From: Pseudevernia furfuracea
Taxonomy: Eukaryota > Ascomycota > Lecanoromycetes > Lecanorales > Parmeliaceae
Direction: 5' to 3'
Length of the DNA: 64,000 nucleotides
Assembly (NCBI GenBank): GCA_022315425.1
Contig: JAIUPT010000022.1
Coordinates: 496,001 to 560,000 of the forward strand
Positions 23,500-33,929 of the stretch are shown here, one piece after another. Numbering within the stretch: the stretch's first letter is position 1; the number at the start of each line of letters is the position of its first letter. The position numbers were made by a program, and so were the translations under genes. The notes below the pieces were generated by a model. The model was not told the DNA's origin. It saw nothing but the letters and a program-made list of their open reading frames with translations, and ran no database searches.

Positions 23500-24485
23500 G
23501 TTTGAAGCCCCGACCCCTAATCCAGGTCTTTAGACCATAGGCTTTGACTTCCCAGTCGCAATTGACAAGCGCTATATCCTCCTTGAAATAGGATGTGAGC
23601 TTAGCTCTCATCTTTCTTCTCTGTAGAGTTAAGTGCTTCTCCTACCCTTTTGCATAATAGAAAGTTTTATAACTTGTTCAAAGCATGCTACTTCCACGTC
23701 AAGCTTCCTTTTCATAATAAAAACATCTTGACTCCATATCTACTGCCCGACCCCTATTTTAAGTCGATTAGGCTTCGACTTTTAAGTCACGATTAGCAAG
23801 CGCCATATCCTACGCCAAATTATGTGTGAGCCTAGCTCTCACTTCACTTCTTTACAAAGTGAGGTCTTGTAATTTATCTAATTTCATAGCAAGCTTTCTT
23901 TTCATAATAAAAGCATCTTGACTCTTATATATCTGCTGCCCGACCCCTATTCTAAGTCGATTAGGTCTCGACTTTTAAGTCGCGATTAACAAGCGCCATC
24001 TTCTACGCCAAATTGAGTGTGAGCCTAGCTCTCACTTCACTTCTTCACAAAGTGAAGTTTTATAATCTACCTAATTCCACAGCAAGCTTTCTTTTTATAA
24101 TAAAAACATCTTGACTCTTATGTATCTGCTGCCCGGCCCCTATTTCAAGTTTATTAGGCCCCGACTTTCTGGTCGCGATTAACAAACGCCATATCCTACG
24201 CCAAATTGGGTGTGAGCCTAGCTCTCAGTTCACTTCTTCACAAAGTGAACCTAGCTCTCACTTCACTTCTTCACAAAGTGAAGTACTATTTATTTTCTAT
24301 TTCCACACCAAGCTTCTTCTTGTTCATAATACAGATGTTTTGACACTTGTATATCTGCTGCTCGGCCTCTAATCCAAGTTTATTAGGCCCCGACTTTCTG
24401 GTCGCGATTAACAAACGCCATACCCTCCGCACAATTGGGTGTGAGTTTAGCTCTCACTTCACTTGTCCATAGAGTGAAGCCCAAA
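23500..24485 (+). repeat. R2 tandem array, five units of about 193-238 bp with internal hairpins
   Basis: The marker CCCGACCCCTA (or CCCGGCCCCTA / CTCGGCCTCTA) begins at 23508, 23746, 23939, 24132 and 24361. Three consecutive units are spaced exactly 193 bp. Each unit holds CAAGCTTTCTTTTCATAATA, then CTGCTGCCCGACCCC, a CGACTTTTAAGTCG hairpin, a CGATTAACAAGCGCCATA block, TGTGAGCCTAGCTCTCAC and CACTTCTTCACAAAGTG. The last two are also hairpins. The 24132 unit has a 36-bp internal duplication that explains its 229-bp spacing. Unit 1 is the most diverged. No open frame is shared by units. Confidence 0.88.
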
Positions 24486-24648
24486 ACTTGCTAAGAAAAA
24501 GCCCCAAACCTTACTTTCCAAAACATACCAACAGCATCTATCAACCACAACCAACCCCTTCATACCATCTACTACTTGGGCCAACAACCCACCCTACCTC
24601 TACACGTCGGCGGTAGTAACCCACGACCGTCACAGAATCCCATACGCG

Positions 24649-26635
24649 ATGCCAAACCTCGTTGGGTTTCGAGGTGGCTCTCCACCACTCTCGATGGAGG
24701 ATCAAGCAAAGGACGACACCTTCAACAATGCCATACAAATGGAAGCATTGGGAGGCAAACGAATAGACTTGCTCTTGACGACAGATTATAAGGAGAACAA
24801 AGCTGCCTATGTCCCTACAGCGTACCTTGAACCACAGCGACTCGTGAACAAGAGTAAAATCGGCGAAGGAGAGAAGTCCAAATTGAAAGGCTGGAATGGT
24901 AAGACAGCCTATCTATGCCAATCACCGCGTCGCGTGCTAATCATGAGCCAAGATGCTTGGACGCGATTGCAAGACGATGGTACTGACGCACAAAATCTAC
25001 AAGCTGTCAACGAGGGCTTGGGTCAGACTCACCGAGCCAGACTCATGACGGACGACAGCGTTCGAGACTATACTGGAGAGGAGAGTTTCCGAGGAGGACG
25101 TCGTGGCGGTAGGGGTAGCCGTGGTGATCGTGGTGGCAGAGGTGGCGGCCTAGCTGGACGAGCTACAGGTCGAGGTGGCGGAGGGAAGGCCAAAGGGTAA
25201 TAATCTCGATCGATACTCAAATAGTTGGGTCTCGTCTTGCTGACTAGGAACACAGAGAACGTAAGGTTAGATTCCAAAACGTACCGCTCGTTCAGCCCAT
25301 CACTCGTGCCCGCGCTCCAAAAGGGCATCCTACTGCTCAAATTGGCGTACCTCGGCGCCAGCCAGCCTCCATCTTGAAGACAGTCCCAGCTGTAAAGCCA
25401 GCCAATGGGAAAACCACCATGCCAAACGTACCTCCCGCGTCCATTAGGCGGCCGGCGTAAGTGCTCGATCTTTACAAGTTTGTATGAAGTCACTGACCAA
25501 AAGTAGTAGTCATTATGACGGAACACTTGCTGCACCCAGTGCGTTCATGGCTTATGTTGGTATACGCAAAGAGCAAACTCGGGATGATCCCGATATCAAG
25601 GTCGCTGCTTCCGCCGCAAACATCCCAGAGGACGAAGCGACTGGACAAAAAATTGGCACTTCGATCACAACAACCATAAATACCTCGAACGAGAAGACGG
25701 TGGCACGCAAGCCTAATGCGACCGTCGATATTCCGAGTCTCAAGACGACAACAGCAGCAGCTGGCAAGCCTATTGTATCCGTCGACTCTCGTCCCAAAGC
25801 TGATCTGATGGATCTCGAGATCGGTCAAGAGACTACGCAGCCAGTACTCCAATTCACAGCATCCAGAAATGAAGAGCAGCCTTCTCATCGTGTTGTGGAG
25901 CCATCGTCATCTTTCGATCAACATATGGAGGCTTTGGGGAGGAGCGGTGTATTAACTGCAACTCAACTGGCAACTCTCAAATCGATCCAAACTCAGGTGC
26001 ACGCCCGCGAAGATGCCCGCGAAGATGCCCGCAAAGATGCCCGCAAAGATGTTACTACTCCCGTGAAAGAAGTTCCTCGTCAGGAGATTTACAGCAGAGC
26101 GGAGCTCGTATCCCTACGTCCAAAAGCTGCAGTCCCCAAGGTCACGACTGGTATCGCGAAAAGATTCGCAGAGCACCAGGGTGTCTTCTCTATTGGCGAG
26201 CATGTACACAAGACCAGGTATCACAATTCCGCGTCTTTGGATGAGGATCTTGAGAAGCTATCGATCTCGGAAAAGAAGCCTGTCAAATCGACAGCAACGA
26301 ACCTTCCAAATACTGAAAAGTCGAAGATCAATCCCTTCCGTCCTGCACAAGGCAAGGGGAAAGGCCCGTCTCTTCCAGCTCATCTGTTGAACCAGACCCC
26401 TGTGACGGACCAAGGGGCGGCTGCACGTGCCCAATACTCGGGAGGCAGGGAGAACTTAGCCCCAATCTCAAATCGACAGTCTCCGGCGGCTGATACCTCA
26501 ACGATGCGCCCTACTCGTCGAAACATGATCAATCAGACCGGGTTTATCGCTCTTGCAGAGAACCGTGTCAATTCTGCTGCTGCAGGTAAGGAGGGAGAGG
26601 ATCCATTGCTCGTGGCACGTAAACGAGGGTTGTGA
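24649..26635 (+). CDS. RGG-motif protein of unknown function
   Basis: Predicted 626-residue mostly disordered protein not assigned to a family. Exons are 24649-25196, 25256-25456 and 25504-26635, with introns of 59 and 47 nt, in frame. Residues about 20-150 look folded (blocks AAYVPTAYLEPQRLVN, WNGKTAYLCQSPRRVLIMSQ). Residues about 155-183 are an Arg-Gly-Gly region (RGGRRGGRGSRGDRGGRGGG), a usual arginine-methylation and RNA-binding feature. A basic region follows (ERKVRFQNVPLVQP), then a long Ser/Thr/Pro-rich part with four 12-bp repeats (A-R-E/K-D) at 26003-26050 and a conserved-looking patch GIAKRFAEHQGVFSIGEHVH. RNA association is inferred only from RGG. It faces RAD52 tail to tail, 188 bp apart. 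Confidence 0.8.
26003..26050 (+). repeat. 12-bp in-frame tandem repeat, four copies
   Basis: Two copies of GCCCGCGAAGAT followed by two of GCCCGCAAAGAT encode (ARED)2(ARKD)2 in the RGG orphan. Frame is preserved, so copy number could vary without breaking the gene. Confidence 0.9.
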
Positions 26636-26823
26636 GACAAGTGTCGGAGGACCGCCCTGGCATTCCTACACTGATCGATCTGGCAAAACGAGCTTGGAAT
26701 TTTAGTTAGCTAAATTAGAGACAGATAGACATGCATGCAATGCTTTGACCCAAAAGGCTCCTTCTGAGGCAACCCTGAAGCACCTTTGCCATGCAAGTGA
26801 TCATCGATTGCCTTCGTTACACC

Positions 26824-28767
26824 TCACCAATTCAGTATCCCGTCATTGCTATTAACACCTTCCTCTAATCCAACCTTCTGGCGTTTAACGTCTCCACCTG
26901 CATCAGACGCTACGTTTGTGACATCGCCTAACGCTGAACGTGGCTCGTTGTTCTCTGCCGGTCTCTTCATCTGGGGCGGTTTGTACGAGCCTCGATTCTG
27001 CAACGGACTTGCGGCTCCCATCGGCATACCAACTCGCCTCGTCTTATCTGTCTGGGGATTCACGAAGTTGGCACGGGGCACTATTGGTTGTGGTGGCGCC
27101 CCGACAGCTTCCCTGCCGACAGGCTTGGTTTTTGTATGATCAACTCCCGCGGTCTTTCGAATACTTGGGCTCTCTAAATGGGGATTGAAGGCTGGAGCCT
27201 TCAATGGCAGACCATGACCATTTTGAAGCGACTCGGCGGCTCTCGCTGTGAAAAAGCCAACAGGTGGATCGTGTTCTGATGTGCTCGATGAATCAAGACT
27301 TGGCGTTTCCAGTGAAAGGACCTTTCCCTGGGACGGTGCATTTTGAGGTAAGCGTGGTGGTGGTAGCTGCTGTCCCGATATTGGTGGTTTGACTTGTTGC
27401 GGAGGAACAGGACCATGTTGTGACTTTATTCCCTCTCCTGGGTTCTGCGGAGCTTCAACCACGTTGATTGGAAGTGCTGATTTGCTTACTCCAGTATTCA
27501 TAGGCGTTTTTGGAGCTGCAAAATGACCGGACGCCGTTGAATGATTGCGGGTGAGCGTCGACTCAAGTCTCTGCATGCTGTTATTATCCATTGTACGCGT
27601 GGCTGGAATATTTGCTTTGTCCGGAAGGCTGTTCCTGCGTCGAAAAGATTCTGAAGAAACAGAAGGGTTAAGCAACATTCCATCTGGGTGATCGCCTTGA
27701 GGTACACTGAAGTCTGCCTCGTCGAAGTCGTCGCCTGGTCCGCTAATCAGCGCTTGTCCTTCAAGGAGCTGGTCAGTGTCTTACTGCCAAATTCATCTTC
27801 AGGGTCTCCATTCAAAGCTGTAGAGTGGTTTAGCAATAGCTCAAACGCAGTGTGGACATAAGCCCAACAAACCTGTAGGTTGCGTGTCTTCTGTCTCTGT
27901 AGGCCATTCCCTCCTCAGAGAGGGAAGACTAGGCTGCCGGGTAAGAGCATCGGCTGCAGATTCCCTCTTGATCGGAACGAAATCAGGATGCCTGTGCAAG
28001 TTTTCGGGGTCCCACTTTGTCTTATGACTACGTTCAGTGGACGGTGGCAGTAATCGACTAGTCCACTTACTGGGGCAATCTTGAGTTTCGTAACCTTGGC
28101 TACGTAGTCTTTGTCATAGACACAATTGCCAAGAAGGTTGCCAAAGTTGCGTAAAGCTCTCTTCAACCCATCAGTTGTCCCCTCCTTCTTTGCTTTCTCA
28201 AAAGCTGCGGCTTTGCCTTTGCAATTTTCGATATGCCCGTACCCAATATCCTAATGAACTTCAGTATACGTGAACAGGGCCCCCTTCGCTCACGAACGAT
28301 TACCTCGTGAAATGTACCATCTCGGAGTGTCACTCTGACAATGACTGATAGACCAAGGCTGACTTTCCCAGTGCTCTGACTTTCATCGACCTATCCTGGA
28401 CTTAGACCCTCATCGGCATTACACACCGGACCCTCGCTTACAAAATCGATCTGCACGTTCTGGATTCCACTCGACCATCCATTGAAACCAAAAACCTCAT
28501 TTGCGAGATTGATGCATTTGTCTGCCGACAAGTAGTGAACCTTGCCTCCCCCAGCACCCGGTCTTGATGAGATATACTCTGGTCCCAATTGCTTCTCCAG
28601 ACGACTCGATAACGTGGCGATTTCCTGCGCAGTGTATTCACTGAGATGAGGCTTCACCTCCTCAAATGGATTGACTGATGTAGTAGCAGGCTTGTGCTGT
28701 TCGCCTTGTCTGGTGCATGTCAGCGCATACTTGAGTAATAATTGGGATAGATCACTGACCCCGGCAT
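26824..28767 (-). CDS. RAD52: DNA repair and recombination protein Rad52 (one junction off by 1 nt)
   Basis: Rad52 loads Rad51 and anneals single strands in homologous recombination. Seven exons: 28760-28767 (8 nt, MPG), 28442-28709, 28304-28390, 28071-28250, 27873-28020, 27785-27817 and 26824-27742. The N-terminal ring domain is clear: AQEIATLSSRLEKQLGPEYI, KVHYLSADKCINLANEVFGF, GLSVIVRVTLRDGTFHEDIG, KKEGTTDGLKRALRNFGN. The C-terminal half is Pro/Ser-rich, ending GGDVKRQKVGLEE. The junction 27785/27784 does not keep frame: exon DPEDEFG ends one base short of what SGPGDDFDEADFSV needs, although the GTAAGA donor and ATTAG acceptor look normal. One missing G at the exon edge would explain it; a sequence error or an unrecognised splice is equally possible. 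Everything else is intact. Confidence 0.88.
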
Positions 28768-29234
28768 TCTGTATTCAGATAAGGCTTGAGCATAGCAATA
28801 GCAATCTAATGGAGAACTGCCCTAGTGGTCTTCTAATGTTGAGCTGAAATGAGGTCGGTCGCGCGGCTGCCAAAGACTCGTGACGCGTCGCGCATAGAGT
28901 AAATGCCAAGTCACGTGCTTGCCAAGTTTTCAAGTGCAGGTAGGAGCGACACAAATCTTGGCAACCGAATTGATTGCCCACACGAGCCACAGAACAATGT
29001 TCGGGCTGCTTTCTATCTATTGTCATCGAACATAATTTAGTTAGACCTGATATTCATATTTATCTATATCTTGAAAGAAGGTAGGAGCCACTACTTGGGT
29101 TTCCATTATGTCACAGACCCCCGTCGCTATGAGATGTGTCCCAGACGCCTTGCAATGACAATATTGACCCCTGTGCTCTACCCGTCTCTATGCAATTATT
29201 GATGATTCGTGAAACCATGAGAAGACACAAGCCA
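28768..29234. other. Intergenic region upstream of RAD52
   Basis: 467 bp between two reverse-strand genes; presumed RAD52 promoter. No gene recognised. Confidence 0.4.
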
Positions 29235-30306
29235 TCATTTGACAATCAACGAAGCACTCGGTACTAATCCGAGTTCCTTCAAAGACGCTCCAAAATCTAC
29301 TGCATCAAACACCTTTTTTGGAAAGTTTTGAATGAAGCTTCCAACTTCAAGACCCGAATCTTGCGTTACAGCCGAGGCGACTTCGAAAAGAGTGGTGTCG
29401 ACAGAGAAGGCTTTTTGAATGTTGCCGGTCGGCAGCTGTAACCGCAGGCGTGTTTCGGTGTATGCTGATGCAGGCTTCGAGGCTACAGGGCCAGAGGTTG
29501 TAGGGAGGAGGGCGGCGGCTTTCGAGGCTGGTGGTGGTGCTCGTCCCTCACGTTCCGCTTTCTCCTTCTCCGACCTCATTCGTCGCTCTTCTTTGTCTGC
29601 TGCAATCTTGGCTTTAATTCTCTCCTTGGCGACTATCTCATCTTGCTTCTCCTTGCGCTTTGAGGCAGCATCCTTGAGCTGCTCCTTCTTCTTCAGATCT
29701 TCCTTGATATCCTGTGTCTCCTTGGTACTCTTCCGACGGATCTCCTATCATCCCGGTCAGCTTGGTCTACGCATTGAAGATCCAGTAGGGTCTTACCTCA
29801 TTCTTCTTCTTGTCCAATTGATCCTGCTCGGATGTGCCAGACCGTTTCTCCGCAAGTTTCCTTCTCAGCTCTTCAAGCTTTGCCTTCTTCTCGTCCTCGG
29901 TAAGAGGCACAATCTCCTCGGTGGATTCGGAAAAGTCAACATGGCCGGTCTTGGTAGCATGAAATTCGGCTTGTGCATGGCTTCTTAGCTTCCTGCCACA
30001 TTCACCGCATACGAGCGACTTGGCTTCCTCGCCCGGCTTCAAGTCTGCTGGCACTGTGTTGGGGTCTGTTTCGGCTTTGGCATCTGCTGCTTTGATTTGG
30101 TCGAGCGACTTCCCTTCCACCTCCTCGAGCCACCCAACTGCTGCTGTCACTAGTCGACATGTCAGTGTTCTATCCCATCTGTGGATCTCCTAGACTACTT
30201 TAGCCGCAAATGGTGACTTACAGTCGCCTTTTTTCTGCATGGCCAGCTCCGCTCTTGGTTTGTCGAAGCCCATTTCAAGAAGAGTGTCTAGATCGGTAGA
30301 TGCCAT
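29235..30306 (-). CDS. UBA / zinc finger / UBX protein, probable Cdc48 cofactor
   Basis: Predicted 315-residue protein. Exons are 30222-30306, 29797-30149 and 29235-29744. Order: N-terminal UBA domain (DTLLEMGFDKPRAELAMQKK, then GDLTAAVGWLEE across the first intron), a Cys2-His2 type motif (CGECGRKLRSHAQAEFHATK, then TGH), a long charged coiled coil with many K/E/R, and a C-terminal UBX domain (RLRLQLPTGNIQKAFSV, GSFIQNFPKKVFDA, ending ASLIVK). UBA-UBX proteins link ubiquitinated cargo to the Cdc48/p97 ATPase; the FP-type loop of UBX is present as QNFPKK. It resembles human UBXN1/SAKS1 in layout apart from the zinc-finger-like insert. No gene symbol is justified. Confidence 0.9.
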
Positions 30307-30762
30307 TTGATTGTAGGCGGCCTGGGAAGGAATTAAAGTTGTTTGAAAGATGAAAAGTTGCAGATTGTAGAAGGATTCTATTTGAAAGATGTAGTGCAAG
30401 GAAGAAAGTGTTAAAGTAAATGTGTTATTGATTTCATTTTCAAGCAGCTTCCACACCTGGAACTGAACTTCGAAAGCAGCAGAGTGAACCGGGCGAATGT
30501 CAGCCCAGCCGCGAGCCGGCGCCTAGTTCTTTAGCCAAGACAGGGTCCTTTATCCAGCCTCTCAACATCATAGCACATCATAGCACTCGAAAGATGGGTA
30601 TTGATAATGATCACTGATCACTGAATTGCAGAATCAATACTTGTCCTTCCCATACAGGTTTTGGGAGAGTGTCGTACTAATCTCGATTTACCTCCTCCAA
30701 GTATCTCACCACGATTCTTGCATAGCGAGAGACACAACGATACAGATTCCCGAGTGTTTATC
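30307..30762. promoter_or_regulatory. Shared intergenic promoter region UBX gene/SCS2
   Basis: 456 bp between divergent starts. Both promoters are expected here. No further feature called. Confidence 0.4.
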
Positions 30763-31975
30763 ATGTCGGTCACGCTCGATCCCCCCGAGCTTGGCTTTCG
30801 CCGTACGTTCTCGATATTGCAGACCTGCCCTCGTTGCCGACCTGACTGCTTCAGGTCCTTTCACACATGAAGTTACGCAACTTCTACGTCTAAGCAATCC
30901 GAGCAAAGATCCGATAGCGTTCAAGGCAAGCTCTTCCATTATGCCTGGCTTCTGGCAGAGCGACATGAATTAATTGATAGATTTTGCAGGTCAAAACTAC
31001 AGCTCCGAAGCAGTAAGCCTTGGCACTGAACAGTGTTGATATATTTATTGAGGAAAGGCCAGGTATTGTGTTCGGCCCAATTCAGGACGCATTGAAGTCG
31101 GCAGCGAAGTTGAGGTGCAAGGTAGGCAGTAACGTGAAAGACCATCATAGTCCGGGCTCTGAAACAACGCAGTTCTGCTTCAGGCAATGAAAGAAGACCC
31201 TGCACTTGATGCTAGATGCCGCGACAAATTCTTAGTTCAGTCCGTCGCAATTACGCCAGAGAGGGACTTGGGTAGTGTTACAGCAATTGTTAGTTAGGGC
31301 TTCTCACATGCGCAAGGATATGTGCTGACGATTCAATAGTGGCAGAACGTAGAGAAGATCTCAAAGGGTTCCATCGAGGAGAGGAAGATTCGTGTGGTGT
31401 TCTTGCCCGCTGATGGCACGGCTTCTACCCCACAGCACAATAATGTCAATGGAACAGTAAGGAGCACTCGTTCGCACTCCTTTTCGCGGTTACTGATTGC
31501 ATCTCAGCATCTCGGCAGTGACGCACCCCCTGCCTACGGTTCACCCGCCCCTTCATATGGCTCCCCCGCTCCGGAAGCCGTCACCCCAAGCACCCGTTCT
31601 ACGAATGCCGCTGACTCACGTTCCTTCAACGACAGCAAGAGCATGACCGAGTCTGTCAGCAATGGAGCAGCATCAGCGCAATCTACTGTTGGCGCTGCAG
31701 CTTCCAGCGTGGCCAACGCGGTACCCACGTCTGGCGATGACTTGCGAGCGCAACTTGCTCAAGCGCAAGCTACCATTGCGAGGATGACACAGCAATCCGA
31801 AGAGCAAGGTCTAAAGCAGAGGAAGACGGATGCGGTAAACCAAGACTCTCGAGAGCGTATTACGACCGGTACGACCGGTATGGGAGTTCAACAGCAACCA
31901 GCGGATGGCGTGCCTGTACAGATTGTTGCGGCTCTGTGCTTGTTAAGCTTCCTCTTAGCCTATTTTCTTTTCTGA
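30763..31975 (+). CDS. SCS2: VAMP-associated protein Scs2, ER membrane contact-site adaptor
   Basis: Predicted 297-residue VAP. It is tail-anchored in the ER and binds FFAT-motif proteins to build contact sites and control phospholipid synthesis. Seven exons: 30763-30802, 30855-30925, 30990-31012, 31063-31121, 31173-31288, 31340-31456 and 31508-31975. The MSP domain is clear: LDPPELGF, FTHEVTQLLRLSNPSKDPIA, VKTTAPKQYCVRPNSGRIEV (the VAP signature, split over introns), FLVQSVAIT. It is followed by a Ser/Pro-rich linker with AYGSPAPSYGSPAP repeats, a short coiled coil (DDLRAQLAQAQATIARM) and a C-terminal membrane anchor (IVAALCLLSFLLAYFLF). The intron at 30926-30989 starts GCAAGC (GC-AG). Divergent from the UBX gene. 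Confidence 0.95.
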
Positions 31976-32347
31976 TGGGCGAGAGTCTGAACAGAGATGG
32001 CGCAGATGTCCGATAGAGCGGTTTCTTGGGGATCTCTGTCTGTGCGCTACGGGAGCCTGATACGCAGAAGCTCTGCAACGGACTTTCTTTGTTCTAGAAT
32101 TCTTCACCAGATCTTGCGTCATAACTCGGCTTGAGGCATAGATGAAGGATGGGTTGGAAGGGATTAGTCGGGCTTTGCTATTCATTACACCCTGTATCCT
32201 GTAACTCGAGAAATGTAGCAATGGTACTGAACCTTATAAAACCTAATGTACTTCTATGTAACGGTCAGATATCGATGATTTGAGCTAGGTTTGATCATAT
32301 TCATTTCAAGTGGCTATTCCATAGGGGCTGATCCAAAGCTTCTTAGG
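31976..32347. other. Convergent intergenic region SCS2/DES1
   Basis: 372 bp between two stop codons; probable 3' ends only. Confidence 0.4.
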
Positions 32348-33594
32348 TCACTTGACCCCTGGATTTCCAGCTCCCTTTCGCTCATTAGATCCCAGCTCGT
32401 CTTCTCTCCAGCCGCCTACCTTCCTGCCTCCTTCTCTCCTCTTTACCCGACACCACAAGCCCACCTCCTTGTCCCATATGAATTGCCAAATTACCCACGT
32501 CCAACTTTTGTGGTGCGGCAAATCTGCATAGTAGTCCTTGGCTATCTCGTGCAACACCGGCAAACGTGTCCAGGGTATAGCTGGGAAATCGTGGTGCTCG
32601 TTGTGCAAACCGACGTTGTAGGTAAGCAGGTTTAACGGCCCGTAATAGGAGAAGGTCTCTGGAACGGGTACGAGTTTGCTGGCTTCGTTTGCGCTTTTTG
32701 GTTGTGGGTCGAACACGTAGTGTTCGGCGATGAAATGGCCTGCACAAGGATGCAACGAGCCGGCAAAAAAGGAGCTCATGATCAGGTATGCCAAGGCTCG
32801 GCCGCCAGCATACCGCAAGAGAAGGTAATCAAAGGATAATTGAGCGATGATGTTGATGAGGTGGATTCGGGTCAATGGTAATTGGTAGACCATCATTGGA
32901 CGGAGTGCGTAGAAGAGAATTTGGAAGGTGCAGAAAAAGGCCTTGCCTAGAACGGAGTCGAGGAAGAAGGCCTCTAGGGATGTAGGAAGGTCGGTGTCGA
33001 GGCCATCAACGCCTAGGGATTTATGGTGGGTTAGATGATAGGGCTGTCGTCCGGTTAGCTTTGCACGAGCGACTTGACGTTAGCCATTGAATTACACACT
33101 CTGAAGGCCGCGCTATAGGGGACTCCGATAGGTAGATTTGCAAACACAGCAAAAAGTCTATTGGCCAGCGGAGCTTTAAAAGCCAGGTTGTGAGAGATCT
33201 CATGAATGGCCAGGAAGAGGTTTTGATTTGCCGTTGCACCAACGACGTAGGCCGCGAGGATATATCTCAGGGAAAGGACTGGTGTGTTACGCAAGGATAA
33301 AGCACAAACGACTTGCAAAGAAACAATAGCGACCACGAGGTATTTGGTCAGAGGTTCTGGCCCACAGAGCTTGATTACCTGTAAAGAGGAGCATTAGCAG
33401 TGGCAGCAGCCAGGAAGGTCCGAACGTTCTCATACCTCTGGATGTGCTTTAATGATTGCTTGTCTCCGTGTCCTGTGTGGCTCCTCGGTATACGACCAAA
33501 AGAATCGGTCGCCATCATATCTTGCTGCTGCTTGATTAGGGAGATCGAGCCGTGAGGATGCCTGCACCGTGGTCGTCACCGATGTCGAAGGCAT
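32348..33594 (-). CDS. DES1: Sphingolipid delta(4)-desaturase
   Basis: Predicted 377-residue ER membrane desaturase that introduces the 4,5-trans double bond into dihydroceramide on the way to fungal glucosylceramides. Exons are 33436-33594, 33100-33378 and 32348-33043, with introns of 57 and 56 nt. The N-terminal Lipid_DES-type block is seen (RFFWSYTEEPHRTRRQAIIK, HPE|VIKLCGPEP). Three His boxes of the fatty-acid desaturase family are intact: HEISHN, HLTHH and HNEHH. Several hydrophobic spans lie between. The C-terminus is longer and more basic than usual (CRVKRREGGRKVGG to the stop). The gene is common in filamentous fungi and absent from Saccharomyces. Confidence 0.95.
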
Positions 33595-33929
33595 AAGTAA
33601 TCTTAGGAAACAATGTGGATGTAGGCTGGTATGACTTGACTATCAGCATATACCCATGTGTAAGGTAGCTTTTTCATTTTGTAAACAGGGTCGAATCTAG
33701 TCTAGTGGATTTGTTTTTTACAGACTAGCACATTTCGGGATCGATACGAGTACTAATCAGTTAAGGTATCTTAGGTGACAGAATTTTTGGATCAAGTACG
33801 GTCTACGCAGCGAAAAATGGATGTTTCGAGTTTCGACTCTCAAATCAAAAGTAAGACCCGAGACTCTCCTGACTTTCGGTTGTTCCTGTATGTACATTGA
33901 GGCATGTAATATGAGTCGCCTCAATGTGC
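33595..33929. other. Intergenic region upstream of DES1
   Basis: 335 bp between two reverse-strand genes; presumed DES1 promoter. Nothing else seen. Confidence 0.4.
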
